DNA of 17,852 nt. Source: Flavobacteriales bacterium (lineage in GTDB: Bacteria; Bacteroidota; Bacteroidia; Flavobacteriales; BACL11). Below are positions 7,017 to 16,197 of the stretch, in pieces. The notes under the pieces were generated by a model, which searched no databases, was not told the origin of the DNA, and saw nothing but the letters and a program-made list of their open reading frames with translations. Position 1 is the first letter of the stretch, and every line of letters starts with the position of its first letter. The translations under genes were made by a program, and so were the position numbers. Where the stretch lies: the NCBI GenBank assembly GCA_002728175.1, contig PBVH01000043.1, positions 24,508 to 42,359 of the forward strand, read 5' to 3'.

Positions 7017-10000
7017 ATGAAAAAATATATTTTTTTAATTATCATTATTTTTTTTACAACAAGATCTTTCTCTTCTCATTTTGTAGGTGGAGAGATAACT
7101 TGGGAATGTATTAGTGATCCTACTAATGTTGATTTTGGAAAATATATTTTTCAATTAAAAGTTTACAGAGATTGTACTGGAATCGATTTTTCATCCGCAA
7201 GCCCAGGAGGACAAGAAACATTAACAGTACATGACAATCCATTGGTTCCCAATATAGCTTGCTTTTGGGACAATACAGTTGATATTTCTGCTACCGGTGT
7301 AAATGGTGGAGCTCTAGGTTCTTTACAATATTGTTATGACTGTAGTAATTATGCAACTGCACCAGCTGGTTCACAAACTGGAAAAGTTATACATCAAATA
7401 ACCTATAGGTCATTGCCAACTGATTTAGGAGGAAACGGTTCAATTCCACCTGTAACAGGATGGCATTTTACTTGGGGGAGTGCTGCAAGGAACGCTGCAG
7501 ATAACATGACAACTGCAGGTTCATGGTTACTTAGAGCAATCATGTATCCTTACACCAAAAACACAAATATTGTTCCTTTTGTTTATGAGGATGCGTTTCC
7601 TTGCTTTGATTCATCACCAATTTTTAAAGAAGAAGCAAAGACTGTTTTATGTTTAGATGTGCCATTTTCTTATAGTCATCTGGCTTTTGATCCTGACTTC
7701 GATAGTTTGTCATACAATTGGGCATATCCATTGCAGGGTAGTTCCTTTTCATATAATACAGCTACTCCCTTATCTGATACAATGTCATACCAAACAGCTG
7801 TTTATCCATTTTCGGTAAATAATCAATTACCAAGTACACCGGCTGGTCCCTTAAATTTAAATAATAATACTGGTGAGATTTCATTTATTGCAACTGGATT
7901 GCAAGGAGTTTTTTTAACATGTGTAAAAGTAACAACAGTTAAATGTTTTCAAGTTATTTCTGAGGTTTTTAGGGAAGTTCAAGTTGTTTTAACAGATTGT
8001 GCTGGATTTAGCAGTAATACCCCCCCAACTTTTTCTCCACCAGTTGGAACACAAACTTGGTATTCATATATAAACTCTGCTGGACTGCCTTCATATTATA
8101 CAACAGTTATGGCTGGAGAACTCGTTGAGTTTGATGTGACAGCTAATGATGTTGATATGCAAAATCTTTCATTAGAAATTGAGGGTGCACAAATAGATTT
8201 AGCACTTGCCTTAAGTAACCCAGCTAATTTTAATATATTATCATCAAATCCAGGTGATATTACAGGAAGATTTTCATGGCAATCAAATTGTGATCACCTT
8301 AGAGAGGATAGTTGTGCAGGATTTCCGAACCAGGAGTTTAATTTTAATTTAAAGGCATATGATGATTTTTGTCCTGCCAATGGAACAACTATTGCTAACT
8401 TGACGATTAATCTTATACCACCAACACCTGATTTTAGATGCACAGAAGTGGATTCGCTTGGTAACGTTGATTTACACTGGTATTATCCAACAAGTCTCAT
8501 AAATGCGGATATTTCTTATGATATTTTTTATTCTAAAAATTTAAATGGTTCATACACAAAGATTGGAACAGTTGATTTTCCTGACAGTACTTTCAATCAT
8601 CAAGGATCTGATGCTCATTTATCATCGAGCTTTTATTATTTAGTAGCTAAAGGAGTGTGTATTAATTCCTTAGTCAATGATGTTGATTCAATTTCAGATA
8701 CTTTAAGAACGATATACTTGGATGCAAAGGCAATCAACTCAGTTCCAATTGTCGCAAGTTTAGATTGGAATCATATGAGAGAAAATTTTGATATTGCTAC
8801 TCAAGCGTTATATCAGTATAATGTATTTTCAACTGATACATTGTATTCCTTATTTTACAAGTATGATGATATTACTGGCTATAATCTTTTTTCTAAATAT
8901 TCAGATACATTAACTCAAAAAAGATCTGATTTTTGTAGTTATGATCCTGAGTTTTATATACAAATTTCTGATTCTAGAGGATGTCAATCTAAATCAAATT
9001 TAGTAAGCGTACATTTAGGTGATGATGAAGATCCTGATAACCCTGTAATAACTGATGTTTCGGTTAATTCTAATGGTCAATCTGTAATATCTTGGAAACC
9101 AACAATAGGTGCTGAAAAATATGCTATTTACCTTTACAGTAGTATTGATGGATGGTTATCCATTGATACAGTTGAAAATAGCTTTTCTTATACTTATCTA
9201 AATTCAAACGCTATTGAACAATCTGAGTTATTTAGTATTAGAGCTTTAGACAGTTGTGATAACGAATCACTAGCTAGTTATGATTTTAATGGCGAGCATA
9301 ACTCAATATTTCTTGAAATGGATTTAGCTGAATGTTCTTATTCAGCTAAATTAGATTGGAATGAATATATAAACTGGCAAAATGGTACAAGTCATTATGT
9401 TGTTGAAGTTCAAGAAACTGATGTTTCTGGCAATTTGTTCAATTCACAATACAGAGTATCCAATAATAGTTTTAATCTACTAAATATAACTGATAGTCAT
9501 GAATACATCATAAAAGTAAATGCGTACAATTTTGATTCAACTTACGTTGCAGTTTCAAATGTTATTACTTTTGTTCCTAATTTGCCAAAAAAACCAAACT
9601 TTAATTATATAGACTATGTGAGTGTTAATCATTCTAATGGTTCTGTTGATTTAAGTTGCTTGATAGACAATCAAGCAGTAATTTCTCGATATGATATTAT
9701 GAGGTCAATTTCTGGTGAAAACAGTTATACTAACATAGCACAAATTCCTTTTATAGCAAACGCTTCTTCAATTTTATTTAACGATTTAGAAGCATCAACT
9801 TCAGCTAATTCATATCGTTATTTAGTTTATCCAATTGATACATGCGGAGAAAGAATATATGTTCCTTCACATAATAGTATATCATATGCTAATGATACAT
9901 CTTTTGCTCAAACAATTTTAGTTGAAACAAGAGCTAATATTGATTACTCTAGCGGAGTTGGTAATATACCATATACAAATGGAGAATCTGTTGATAATCA

Positions 10001-10571
10001 ATATACAAATACAATTATGTTTAATGAGTATGATAAATGGTTGGGTAATGTTGATTACTATAGATTGTTTAGATCTCTAGATGGAGGTTATACATTTAGT
10101 CCTATTCCACTTTACGAATGGGATAGATTATCCAACCCTTTTGAACCACTAGAATATATAGATGTAGTTACAAAATTTGGTAAAGACAATGGTAGGATGT
10201 GTTATTACATACAAGCTATTGAAGGAAATAGTAATCCTTATGGCTCTGCAACAGGAGGTAGTTTTTCAAATATTTCTTGTGTTACTCAAACTCCGCTAAC
10301 GTTTATTCCAACTGTTTTTACTCCTAATGGAGATGAACATAATGAAATTTTTCAACCAGTTTCTTTTTTTGTTGATGAACTTGGATATTCTTTTAGTATT
10401 TATAACAGACAAGGTACATTGTTATTTACAACTAATAATCCAAGTAAAGGATGGGATGGTACTTTCAAAGGAAGAATTGTTCCTAATGGAGAATACGTTT
10501 ATCATTTACAATATATCAATGGTTTAGGAGAGTATACGGAACAAATTAATACAATTACCCTAATAAGATAG
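7017..10571 (+). CDS. Secreted gliding-motility-associated protein with type IX secretion type B sorting domain
   Basis: This is a large exported protein of 1184 residues. The ATG at 7017 is chosen because it opens directly into a signal peptide (MKKYIFLIIIIFFTTRSFSS); an in-frame TTG at 6978 would bury it. The mature N-terminus, SHFVGGEITWEC...FQLKVYRDC, resembles the opening of many Bacteroidota gliding-associated proteins of unknown role. Residues about 480-1090 hold several beta-rich, fibronectin-III-like modules, starting near 484, 691, 778, 876 and 1000 and often with a W or L at the first strand. The end (about 1095-1184) is a clear CHU_C-type domain: FIPTVFTPNGDEHNEIF, FSIYNRQG, GWDGTFKG, PNGEYVYHL and a final ITLIR. 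This signals export by the type IX system and probably surface attachment or release. An adhesin is plausible, but no specific ligand or function can be assigned. Confidence 0.9.
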   Translation: MKKYIFLIIIIFFTTRSFSSHFVGGEITWECISDPTNVDFGKYIFQLKVYRDCTGIDFSSASPGGQETLTVHDNPLVPNIACFWDNTVDISATGVNGGALGSLQYCYDCSNYATAPAGSQTGKVIHQITYRSLPTDLGGNGSIPPVTGWHFTWGSAARNAADNMTTAGSWLLRAIMYPYTKNTNIVPFVYEDAFPCFDSSPIFKEEAKTVLCLDVPFSYSHLAFDPDFDSLSYNWAYPLQGSSFSYNTATPLSDTMSYQTAVYPFSVNNQLPSTPAGPLNLNNNTGEISFIATGLQGVFLTCVKVTTVKCFQVISEVFREVQVVLTDCAGFSSNTPPTFSPPVGTQTWYSYINSAGLPSYYTTVMAGELVEFDVTANDVDMQNLSLEIEGAQIDLALALSNPANFNILSSNPGDITGRFSWQSNCDHLREDSCAGFPNQEFNFNLKAYDDFCPANGTTIANLTINLIPPTPDFRCTEVDSLGNVDLHWYYPTSLINADISYDIFYSKNLNGSYTKIGTVDFPDSTFNHQGSDAHLSSSFYYLVAKGVCINSLVNDVDSISDTLRTIYLDAKAINSVPIVASLDWNHMRENFDIATQALYQYNVFSTDTLYSLFYKYDDITGYNLFSKYSDTLTQKRSDFCSYDPEFYIQISDSRGCQSKSNLVSVHLGDDEDPDNPVITDVSVNSNGQSVISWKPTIGAEKYAIYLYSSIDGWLSIDTVENSFSYTYLNSNAIEQSELFSIRALDSCDNESLASYDFNGEHNSIFLEMDLAECSYSAKLDWNEYINWQNGTSHYVVEVQETDVSGNLFNSQYRVSNNSFNLLNITDSHEYIIKVNAYNFDSTYVAVSNVITFVPNLPKKPNFNYIDYVSVNHSNGSVDLSCLIDNQAVISRYDIMRSISGENSYTNIAQIPFIANASSILFNDLEASTSANSYRYLVYPIDTCGERIYVPSHNSISYANDTSFAQTILVETRANIDYSSGVGNIPYTNGESVDNQYTNTIMFNEYDKWLGNVDYYRLFRSLDGGYTFSPIPLYEWDRLSNPFEPLEYIDVVTKFGKDNGRMCYYIQAIEGNSNPYGSATGGSFSNISCVTQTPLTFIPTVFTPNGDEHNEIFQPVSFFVDELGYSFSIYNRQGTLLFTTNNPSKGWDGTFKGRIVPNGEYVYHLQYINGLGEYTEQINTITLIR

Positions 10572-10590
10572 AATATTTTATACTATCTTA
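10564..10590. repeat. 8-bp inverted repeat over the stop codon, before guaB
   Basis: TAAGATAG (10564-10571, containing the TAG stop) is perfectly repeated in reverse as CTATCTTA (10583-10590), with an 11-base AT-only loop. No T-run follows, so it is a poor intrinsic terminator. It ends 4 bases before the guaB -33 element, so it could also be an operator or a transcript 3'-end stabiliser. Confidence 0.4.
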
Positions 10591-10594
10591 ACTA

Positions 10595-10622
10595 TTGTTA
10601 ATTCTTAAAATTAGTATTTTTG
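10595..10622 (+). promoter_or_regulatory. Promoter for the guaB-to-def gene run
   Basis: TTG at 10595-10597 and TATTTTTG at 10615-10622 are separated by 17 bases, fitting the Bacteroidota form TTG-N17-20-TAnnTTTG with both halves present. The -7 element ends 16 bases before the guaB ATG, giving a very short leader. This is the best promoter match in the window and the only clear one for the six-gene run that follows. Confidence 0.62.
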
Positions 10623-10638
10623 CGAAATTTTATATGTT

Positions 10639-12102
10639 ATGAATAATAAAAAAATATTAAAAGAAGGTTTAACTTATGACGATGTGTTGGTAATTCCAGC
10701 ATATTCGGAAGTATTGCCTAGCAATGTTAATACTTCAACATATTTTTCAAAAAATATTAAATTAAATATTCCTATTGTATCTGCTGCTATGGATACAGTT
10801 ACTGAATCTAAAATGGCTATAGCAATAGCTCAAGAAGGAGGAATAGGTGTTTTACATAAAAATATGTCTATTGAAAGACAAGCTCTTGAAGTAAGAAAGG
10901 TTAAAAGGTCTGAAAGCGGAATGATTTTGGATCCAATAACATTAACAGTAGATGCATCTGTTGCTGATGCTTTTAAATTAATGAAAGAAAACAAGATTGG
11001 TGGAATTCCTATTGTAGATGAAATAAATAAACTTGTTGGAATAGTTACTAATCGAGATTTGCGTTTTCAAAAAGATATGTCACTTCCAATTAAAGATATC
11101 ATGACTGTTAATAATTTGATTACAACGGAGATTAGTGATTTAGATAATGCAGAAAAAATATTAAAAGATAATAAAATTGAAAAATTACCTATCATTGATA
11201 GTAACAATCAACTAGTGGGCTTAATAACTTTTAAAGATATTTTAAAAAATAGAATGAGGCCTAATGCATGTAAAGATAGTTATGGTAGATTAAGAGTTGC
11301 TGCTGCTGTAGGAGTAACTAATGACACATTAGAAAGAGTTGAGGCTTTGTCAGTTTCATCTGTTGATGCAATAGTTATTGATACTGCTCATGGTGATACA
11401 AAAGGGGTTATTGATATACTCAAAAAAGTTAAATCAAAATATAAAAATATAGATATAGTAGTTGGAAATGTTGCAACTGCTAAAGCAGCTGAAAGTTTAG
11501 TAAAGTCTGGAGCTGACGCTATAAAAGTTGGTATTGGTCCTGGATCAATTTGCACCACAAGAATTATTGCAGGAATTGGCGTACCTCAACTAACTGCTGT
11601 AATGGATGTCTATGAAGTAACTAAAAAACACAATATTCCTTTAATTGCAGATGGAGGTATTAGATACTCTGGTGATGTTATGAAGGCTCTTGTTGGAGGT
11701 GCTAGTAGTGTAATGTTGGGCTCAATTATTGCAGGAGTTGAAGAGGCGCCTGGTGAAACAATAATATTTCAAGGAAGAAAATTTAAGTCTTACAGAGGTA
11801 TGGGTTCAATAGATGCTATGCAAGATGGTTCAAAAGATAGATATTTCCAAGATAATGAAAATGATGATAAAAAATTAGTTCCAGAAGGAATAGTAGGAAG
11901 AGTAGCATACAAAGGAAAATTATCTGAAGTTATGCATCAAATGATAGGAGGTTTAAAGGCTGGAATGGGATATACAGGTTCAAAAAATATTAATAATTTA
12001 TACAAAGCTGAATTTATAAAAATTACAAGAGCTGGTGTAGCTGAAAGTCATCCTCACGATGTTACAATCACAAGGGAAGCACCAAATTATAGTAGAAAAT
12101 AA
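10639..12102 (+). CDS. guaB: IMP dehydrogenase
   Basis: GuaB oxidises IMP to XMP with NAD+, the rate-limiting step toward GMP, in the cytoplasm. The 487-residue length is normal. The catalytic cysteine is Cys305 in GIGPGSICTTR. Two CBS domains (about 95-150 and 155-205), which bind purine nucleotides in the Bateman module, are inserted in the TIM barrel. Also visible are SAAMDTVTE (48-56), the IMP-phosphate motif ADGGIRYSGD (337-346), YRGMGS (385-390) and the mobile flap KLVPEGIVGRV with catalytic Arg421. The C-terminus HPHDVTITREAPNY is typical. It heads a tightly spaced run; the next gene starts 7 bases downstream. Confidence 0.98.
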   Translation: MNNKKILKEGLTYDDVLVIPAYSEVLPSNVNTSTYFSKNIKLNIPIVSAAMDTVTESKMAIAIAQEGGIGVLHKNMSIERQALEVRKVKRSESGMILDPITLTVDASVADAFKLMKENKIGGIPIVDEINKLVGIVTNRDLRFQKDMSLPIKDIMTVNNLITTEISDLDNAEKILKDNKIEKLPIIDSNNQLVGLITFKDILKNRMRPNACKDSYGRLRVAAAVGVTNDTLERVEALSVSSVDAIVIDTAHGDTKGVIDILKKVKSKYKNIDIVVGNVATAKAAESLVKSGADAIKVGIGPGSICTTRIIAGIGVPQLTAVMDVYEVTKKHNIPLIADGGIRYSGDVMKALVGGASSVMLGSIIAGVEEAPGETIIFQGRKFKSYRGMGSIDAMQDGSKDRYFQDNENDDKKLVPEGIVGRVAYKGKLSEVMHQMIGGLKAGMGYTGSKNINNLYKAEFIKITRAGVAESHPHDVTITREAPNYSRK

Positions 12103-12109
12103 AATAATT

Positions 12110-14017
12110 ATGAAAAAAATAGTACTATTCATTTTGTTATTATCAAATATCAATATTTCGTTTTCACAAAATATTTTACAAATTGATGATAAAACAATTT
12201 CTCTAGCTGAATTTGAAAATATATTCTATAAAAACAACTATAATGATACAATAGATAAACAGTATTTAGACGAATATATAGAACTATTCATCAACTTTAA
12301 ATTAAAAGTTTTGGAAGCCGAATCCTTGTATATGGATACTATATCAACATTTATAAAGGAACTTGATGGTTACAAAGAGCAACTTGCAAAACCTTATTTA
12401 AGAAATAAAGAGTTTGATGATTTGATGATTAAAGAGGCTTATGATAGAATGTTGTTTGATGTAAAAGCAAGTCATATATTGATTAAAGTTAATGAAGAAT
12501 CAATAGTTTCAGATAATGAAGCCTTTAAAAAAGCAAAATCAATCAGAAATGAAATAATTAATAAAAAAATTTCTTTTTCGGATGCAGCAAAAAAATATTC
12601 AGAAGATCCTTCAGCTCAAAATAATGGCGGTGATTTAGGTTTTTTTACTGCTTTTATGATGGTTTATGATTTTGAGTCTGCAGTATATGAACTTGAAATA
12701 AATGAAATATCTAAGCCAATTAAAACAAAGTATGGTTATCATTTAATCAAATTATTTGATAAAAGAAAAGCACTTGGCGAAATACAAGTTGCTCATATTA
12801 TGTTTAAAAAGAACAAAAATACTAGCGATAATTCTAATGCTAAGGAAAAGATTAACGAAATATACACTAAACTTAAAGATGGTGAAGATTTTGCTGAATT
12901 AGCAGAGAGATTTTCTGAAGATCGATCCACTGCAGTTAAAGGAGGTAGGCTCCCACCATTTGGAGTAGGTAAAATGGTACCAGAGTTTGAAGAAATTGCT
13001 TTTTCACTAAATAAACCAGCAGAATATTCTAAACCATTTGAAACTGATTTTGGTTGGCACATAATTTCATTAATTAATAAAAATGACATTCCATCATTCA
13101 ATGATGTTAAAAAAGAAATAATGAATAAAATTTCTAGAGATAGTAGAGGTGAACTTAGCAAAATATCATTGTATGAAAAGTTAAAAGACAACTATAAAGT
13201 TAAAAATAATGTTAATAATTTTAAAAAACTCAGAAAGCTTGCGTACAAAAATGTAAAATTATCTAATTGGGATGGAATTAATGATATTGATAGTGAAGTG
13301 TTATTTTATATTGACTCCCTGGAAATTTTAGTTAGTGATTTTGTAACATATGTTTTATTAAATCAAAAAAATGAAACTGATTTTGATATACTTTACCAAG
13401 ATTATGTTAATGTAAAATTGCTATCACATGAAAAAAACATGCTTTCTTTTAAATATCCTGAATATAAAGCATTATTAAATGAATATAGAGAAGGTATTCT
13501 TTTATTTGACATAACTAACCAAAATGTATGGAATAAGGCTGTAAACGATACAGTTGGATTAAATCAGTACTTTATTGATAATCAACAAAATTATATGTGG
13601 GATGATAGAGTAGAAGCTTCAATATATACTTGTTCCAATAAAACAATTGCTTCTAGAGTTAAGTTTCAATTATTTTTGTCACAATCAAATGATAAAATAT
13701 TAAAAAACATTAATAAAGAGAGTCCTCTTAACTTACAAATACAATCAGATACATTTGAAGAAAATGATAATGTTTATATTCAAAAATCTGAAAAAAAATT
13801 AGGTTTAAATTCGGATATTGTACTTGATGATGGTTCTGTCGTTTTGGTTTATGTGAAAAATAAAATTCCTGCTACAAATAAAGATTTATCAGATGTTAGA
13901 GGTAAGGTTATTTCTGATTATCAATCTTATTTAGAGAACCGATGGCTAGATAAATTAAGGAAAAAATATACCATTAAAATTAATAAGGAAGTTTTATACT
14001 CACTAGTCAAAAATTAA
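12110..14017 (+). CDS. Periplasmic parvulin-type peptidyl-prolyl isomerase with two PpiC domains
   Basis: This is an exported folding factor of 635 residues. The ATG at 12110 opens into a signal peptide ending near ISFSQ; reading further upstream would overlap guaB and hide it. After an N-terminal helical part (about 20-118) come two parvulin domains. The first (about 119-224) has ASHILIKV, the NNGGDLGFF motif and YGYHLIKL. The second (about 225-325) has VAHIMFK, KGGRLPPFGVGKMVPEFE and FGWHIISL. The motifs are the family's substrate-groove signatures. The remaining 300 or so residues are not recognised and lack clear repeats. It is the first of three SurA/PpiC-like genes in a row, 7 bases after guaB and 18 before the next. 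It probably assists outer-membrane or secreted protein folding. I avoid naming it PpiD because there is no clear N-terminal membrane anchor. Confidence 0.9.
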   Translation: MKKIVLFILLLSNINISFSQNILQIDDKTISLAEFENIFYKNNYNDTIDKQYLDEYIELFINFKLKVLEAESLYMDTISTFIKELDGYKEQLAKPYLRNKEFDDLMIKEAYDRMLFDVKASHILIKVNEESIVSDNEAFKKAKSIRNEIINKKISFSDAAKKYSEDPSAQNNGGDLGFFTAFMMVYDFESAVYELEINEISKPIKTKYGYHLIKLFDKRKALGEIQVAHIMFKKNKNTSDNSNAKEKINEIYTKLKDGEDFAELAERFSEDRSTAVKGGRLPPFGVGKMVPEFEEIAFSLNKPAEYSKPFETDFGWHIISLINKNDIPSFNDVKKEIMNKISRDSRGELSKISLYEKLKDNYKVKNNVNNFKKLRKLAYKNVKLSNWDGINDIDSEVLFYIDSLEILVSDFVTYVLLNQKNETDFDILYQDYVNVKLLSHEKNMLSFKYPEYKALLNEYREGILLFDITNQNVWNKAVNDTVGLNQYFIDNQQNYMWDDRVEASIYTCSNKTIASRVKFQLFLSQSNDKILKNINKESPLNLQIQSDTFEENDNVYIQKSEKKLGLNSDIVLDDGSVVLVYVKNKIPATNKDLSDVRGKVISDYQSYLENRWLDKLRKKYTIKINKEVLYSLVKN

Positions 14018-14035
14018 TTTATTGATAAGGTTATT

Positions 14036-14872
14036 ATGAGTAAAATTTATTTTCTTTTATTTATTTGTTTCATTTTAAACTCATGTAAAAATAATTTTAA
14101 TGAAGATATTGTAGCAACTGTTTATGGAGAAAATTTATTTTTAAATGATATTGTTAAAGAAATACCATTAAATACAGTTGATAGCTCATTTTTTATTAAA
14201 AACTTCATTGATGAATGGGTCAGTAAAAGAATACTACTTCATCATGCTAAGATTAATTTAAAAATTGATCAAGATGAATATGATAAAAAAGTTAATGATT
14301 ATAAAAACTCATTAATTATTTACAATTATGAGCAACAATTAGTAGATCAAAATCTTGATACGGTAATTACATTTGATCAAATTCAAAATTATTATATAAA
14401 TAACATGGAAAATTTTGTTTTGAGTCAAAACATTTTCAAAGGTAGATTTATTATAGTTAACAAAGAAGCTCCAAAAATTGATTTACTTAAAAAAATATAC
14501 AAGTCAGTTAATGATAAAGATAAAATAATACTAGAAGATTATTGCAAACAATTTGCAATTAACTATTCACTCTCTGACACTGTTTGGCAATATTTTTCAT
14601 CTTTATCAAATGTTTTTTCAAGTACTGAAGTTAGTTTAAGAAACCATAGCATTAAAAATAAAACTAATATCATTCAAACTGAAGATAATTTGTATTTAGT
14701 TTATATTAAAGATTTTAAATCAAAAGGTGATATTTCACCACTTTCGTTAGAAATATCAAAAATTAGAAACGTCTTATTAAATAAAAAAAAAATAAATTAT
14801 TTGGAAAAATTATCACGTGATTTTTACAATAATAGCTTAGCTTTGGATAAGATTAAAATTTATTATAAATGA
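14036..14872 (+). CDS. SurA-like lipoprotein lacking a recognisable isomerase domain
   Basis: This is a 278-residue probable lipoprotein. The N-terminus MSKIYFLLFICFILNSC is a lipoprotein signal with Cys17 as the acylation site. What follows, VATVYGENLFLNDIVKEIP, then WVSKRILLHHAKI and a long charged helix, resembles the chaperone part of SurA/PpiC proteins. The FDQIQNYYINNMENF segment (about 118-132) is the usual lead-in to a parvulin domain. The domain itself is not recognisable: there is no HILI strand, no GG-LG motif and no GYHI ending, only a weak remnant (KGRFIIVNK, YLVYIKDF). It is therefore likely a chaperone without isomerase activity, or one diverged past recognition. It overlaps surA by 4 bases (ATGA), so it is co-translated. 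Its function is inferred from position and resemblance only. Confidence 0.75.
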   Translation: MSKIYFLLFICFILNSCKNNFNEDIVATVYGENLFLNDIVKEIPLNTVDSSFFIKNFIDEWVSKRILLHHAKINLKIDQDEYDKKVNDYKNSLIIYNYEQQLVDQNLDTVITFDQIQNYYINNMENFVLSQNIFKGRFIIVNKEAPKIDLLKKIYKSVNDKDKIILEDYCKQFAINYSLSDTVWQYFSSLSNVFSSTEVSLRNHSIKNKTNIIQTEDNLYLVYIKDFKSKGDISPLSLEISKIRNVLLNKKKINYLEKLSRDFYNNSLALDKIKIYYK

Positions 14873-16197
14873 TTAGAATTATTATAATATTATACTTTTT
14901 TTTATCTTTTAGTTTTGTTGTCTCTTCTCAAACAATTGATAAAGTTGTTGCTGTCATTGGTGATGAGATAATTTTATATTCAGATATTGAATCTCAAATT
15001 ATTCAATATACGAGTCAAGCAAATTTTTCTTCTAATGTAAGATGTGATGTAGTTGAAGATCTTCTTAAACAAAGTATTTTAATCCATTATGCTAAGTTAG
15101 ATAGTATAGAAGTAACTAAAGATGAAATTGAAAGTGAAGTTGAAAAAAGATATAAATATTTTGAAGATCAATTAGGATCTCAACTTAAAGTTGAGTCATA
15201 TTTTGATAAATCTATAATAGAAATCAAATCTGAACTCTTTAATGTGATTGAAAATCAAATGTTTGTTCAAAGAATGCAGAATAAAATAGCTGCAGATATA
15301 AAACTGACGCCTGCTGAAGTACAAAAAATATTCGATCAATTAAGTTCTGATGAAATTCCAATTATACCTGAACAAGTAGAAATTTCACAAATAGTCGTTA
15401 ATCCTGAAATTACTAAAGAGCAAACTCAGAGCATAAAAGATAAACTAAATTCATACAGAGAAAGAGTTTATGCAGGAGAAGATTTTAAAACTTTAGCAAT
15501 TTTATATTCTGATGACATTACTTCAGCTAAAAACGGTGGAGAATTAGGTTATGTTAATAGGGGAGATCTTGTTCCAGAATTTGAAAGAGCTGCTTTTAAG
15601 TTAAAAAAAGGAGAGGTTTCTGAAATTGTTGTTACTAAATTTGGAATGCATATTATTCAATTAATTGACAGAAAAGGTGAGCAAATTAATGTTCGACACA
15701 TATTAATTAAGCAAAAACCAAATTCTTATGCAAAACAACAAGCAAATGAAAAAATTAATGATATATTTAATAAAATTAATTTGAATGAAATTACTTTTGA
15801 TGAAGCTGTACAGTTATATTCAGATCACCCAAGTAAAAATAATAATGGTTTAGTGACTAACCCTACTAATATGTCAACATTATTAGATTTAAATGATTTA
15901 CCTCCATTTTTAAAATCAAAATTGAGTAAAGTTAATAAGGATGATATTTTGAACGTTGGATATGTTGATATTATGGAAAATGATTTAGCATATAGAATTT
16001 TCAAGATTAATAATAAAATTGAAGAACATAGTGCCACATTTGAGAATGATTTCACAATAATTAATAATATTGCAACATCTTATAAAAGAGAACAAATTAT
16101 TGAAGATTGGATAAGAAATATTATAAAAAAAACGTTTATCAAAATAGATGAAGATATAATAAATTGTAATTTAAAAAATTATTGGTTAAAGAAATGA
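14869..16197 (+). CDS. surA: SurA-like periplasmic chaperone/peptidyl-prolyl isomerase
   Basis: SurA escorts unfolded outer-membrane proteins across the periplasm. This protein has 442 residues and a signal peptide ending near VVSSQ (about residue 21). The SurA N-domain follows (22-160), opening with the signature TIDKVVAVIGDEIILYSDIE. Parvulin domain 1 (about 170-268) is intact, with ISQIVVNP, KNGGELGYVNRGDLVPEFE and FGMHIIQL. Domain 2 (about 272-380) starts with the standard VRHILIK but has NNNGLVTNPTN in place of GG-LG and no GYHI-type ending. I believe this is a common Bacteroidota form, probably with little isomerase activity. The start gives a 4-base ATGA overlap with the upstream lipoprotein gene, and the stop forms the same overlap with moxR. 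Confidence 0.92.
   Translation: MIRIIIILYFFLSFSFVVSSQTIDKVVAVIGDEIILYSDIESQIIQYTSQANFSSNVRCDVVEDLLKQSILIHYAKLDSIEVTKDEIESEVEKRYKYFEDQLGSQLKVESYFDKSIIEIKSELFNVIENQMFVQRMQNKIAADIKLTPAEVQKIFDQLSSDEIPIIPEQVEISQIVVNPEITKEQTQSIKDKLNSYRERVYAGEDFKTLAILYSDDITSAKNGGELGYVNRGDLVPEFERAAFKLKKGEVSEIVVTKFGMHIIQLIDRKGEQINVRHILIKQKPNSYAKQQANEKINDIFNKINLNEITFDEAVQLYSDHPSKNNNGLVTNPTNMSTLLDLNDLPPFLKSKLSKVNKDDILNVGYVDIMENDLAYRIFKINNKIEEHSATFENDFTIINNIATSYKREQIIEDWIRNIIKKTFIKIDEDIINCNLKNYWLKK

Noticed and set aside
8020..8026. Frameshift at the C7 run
   Set aside because: The frame continues unbroken through the tract to an intact C-terminal sorting domain.
12059..12109. Upstream in-frame ATG for the double-parvulin gene, inside guaB
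   Set aside because: It would add 17 residues ahead of the signal peptide and a 44-base overlap; the ATG at 12110 fits the signal peptide and a 7-base gap.
12793..13191. Minus-strand open frame of 132 codons inside the parvulin gene
   Set aside because: It lies opposite the second PpiC domain and has a Ser/Leu-rich shadow composition with no promoter or known domain.
16182..16193. TTG start for the MoxR gene
   Set aside because: ATG at 16194 gives the ATGA overlap seen at the preceding gene joint and loses no conserved residues.
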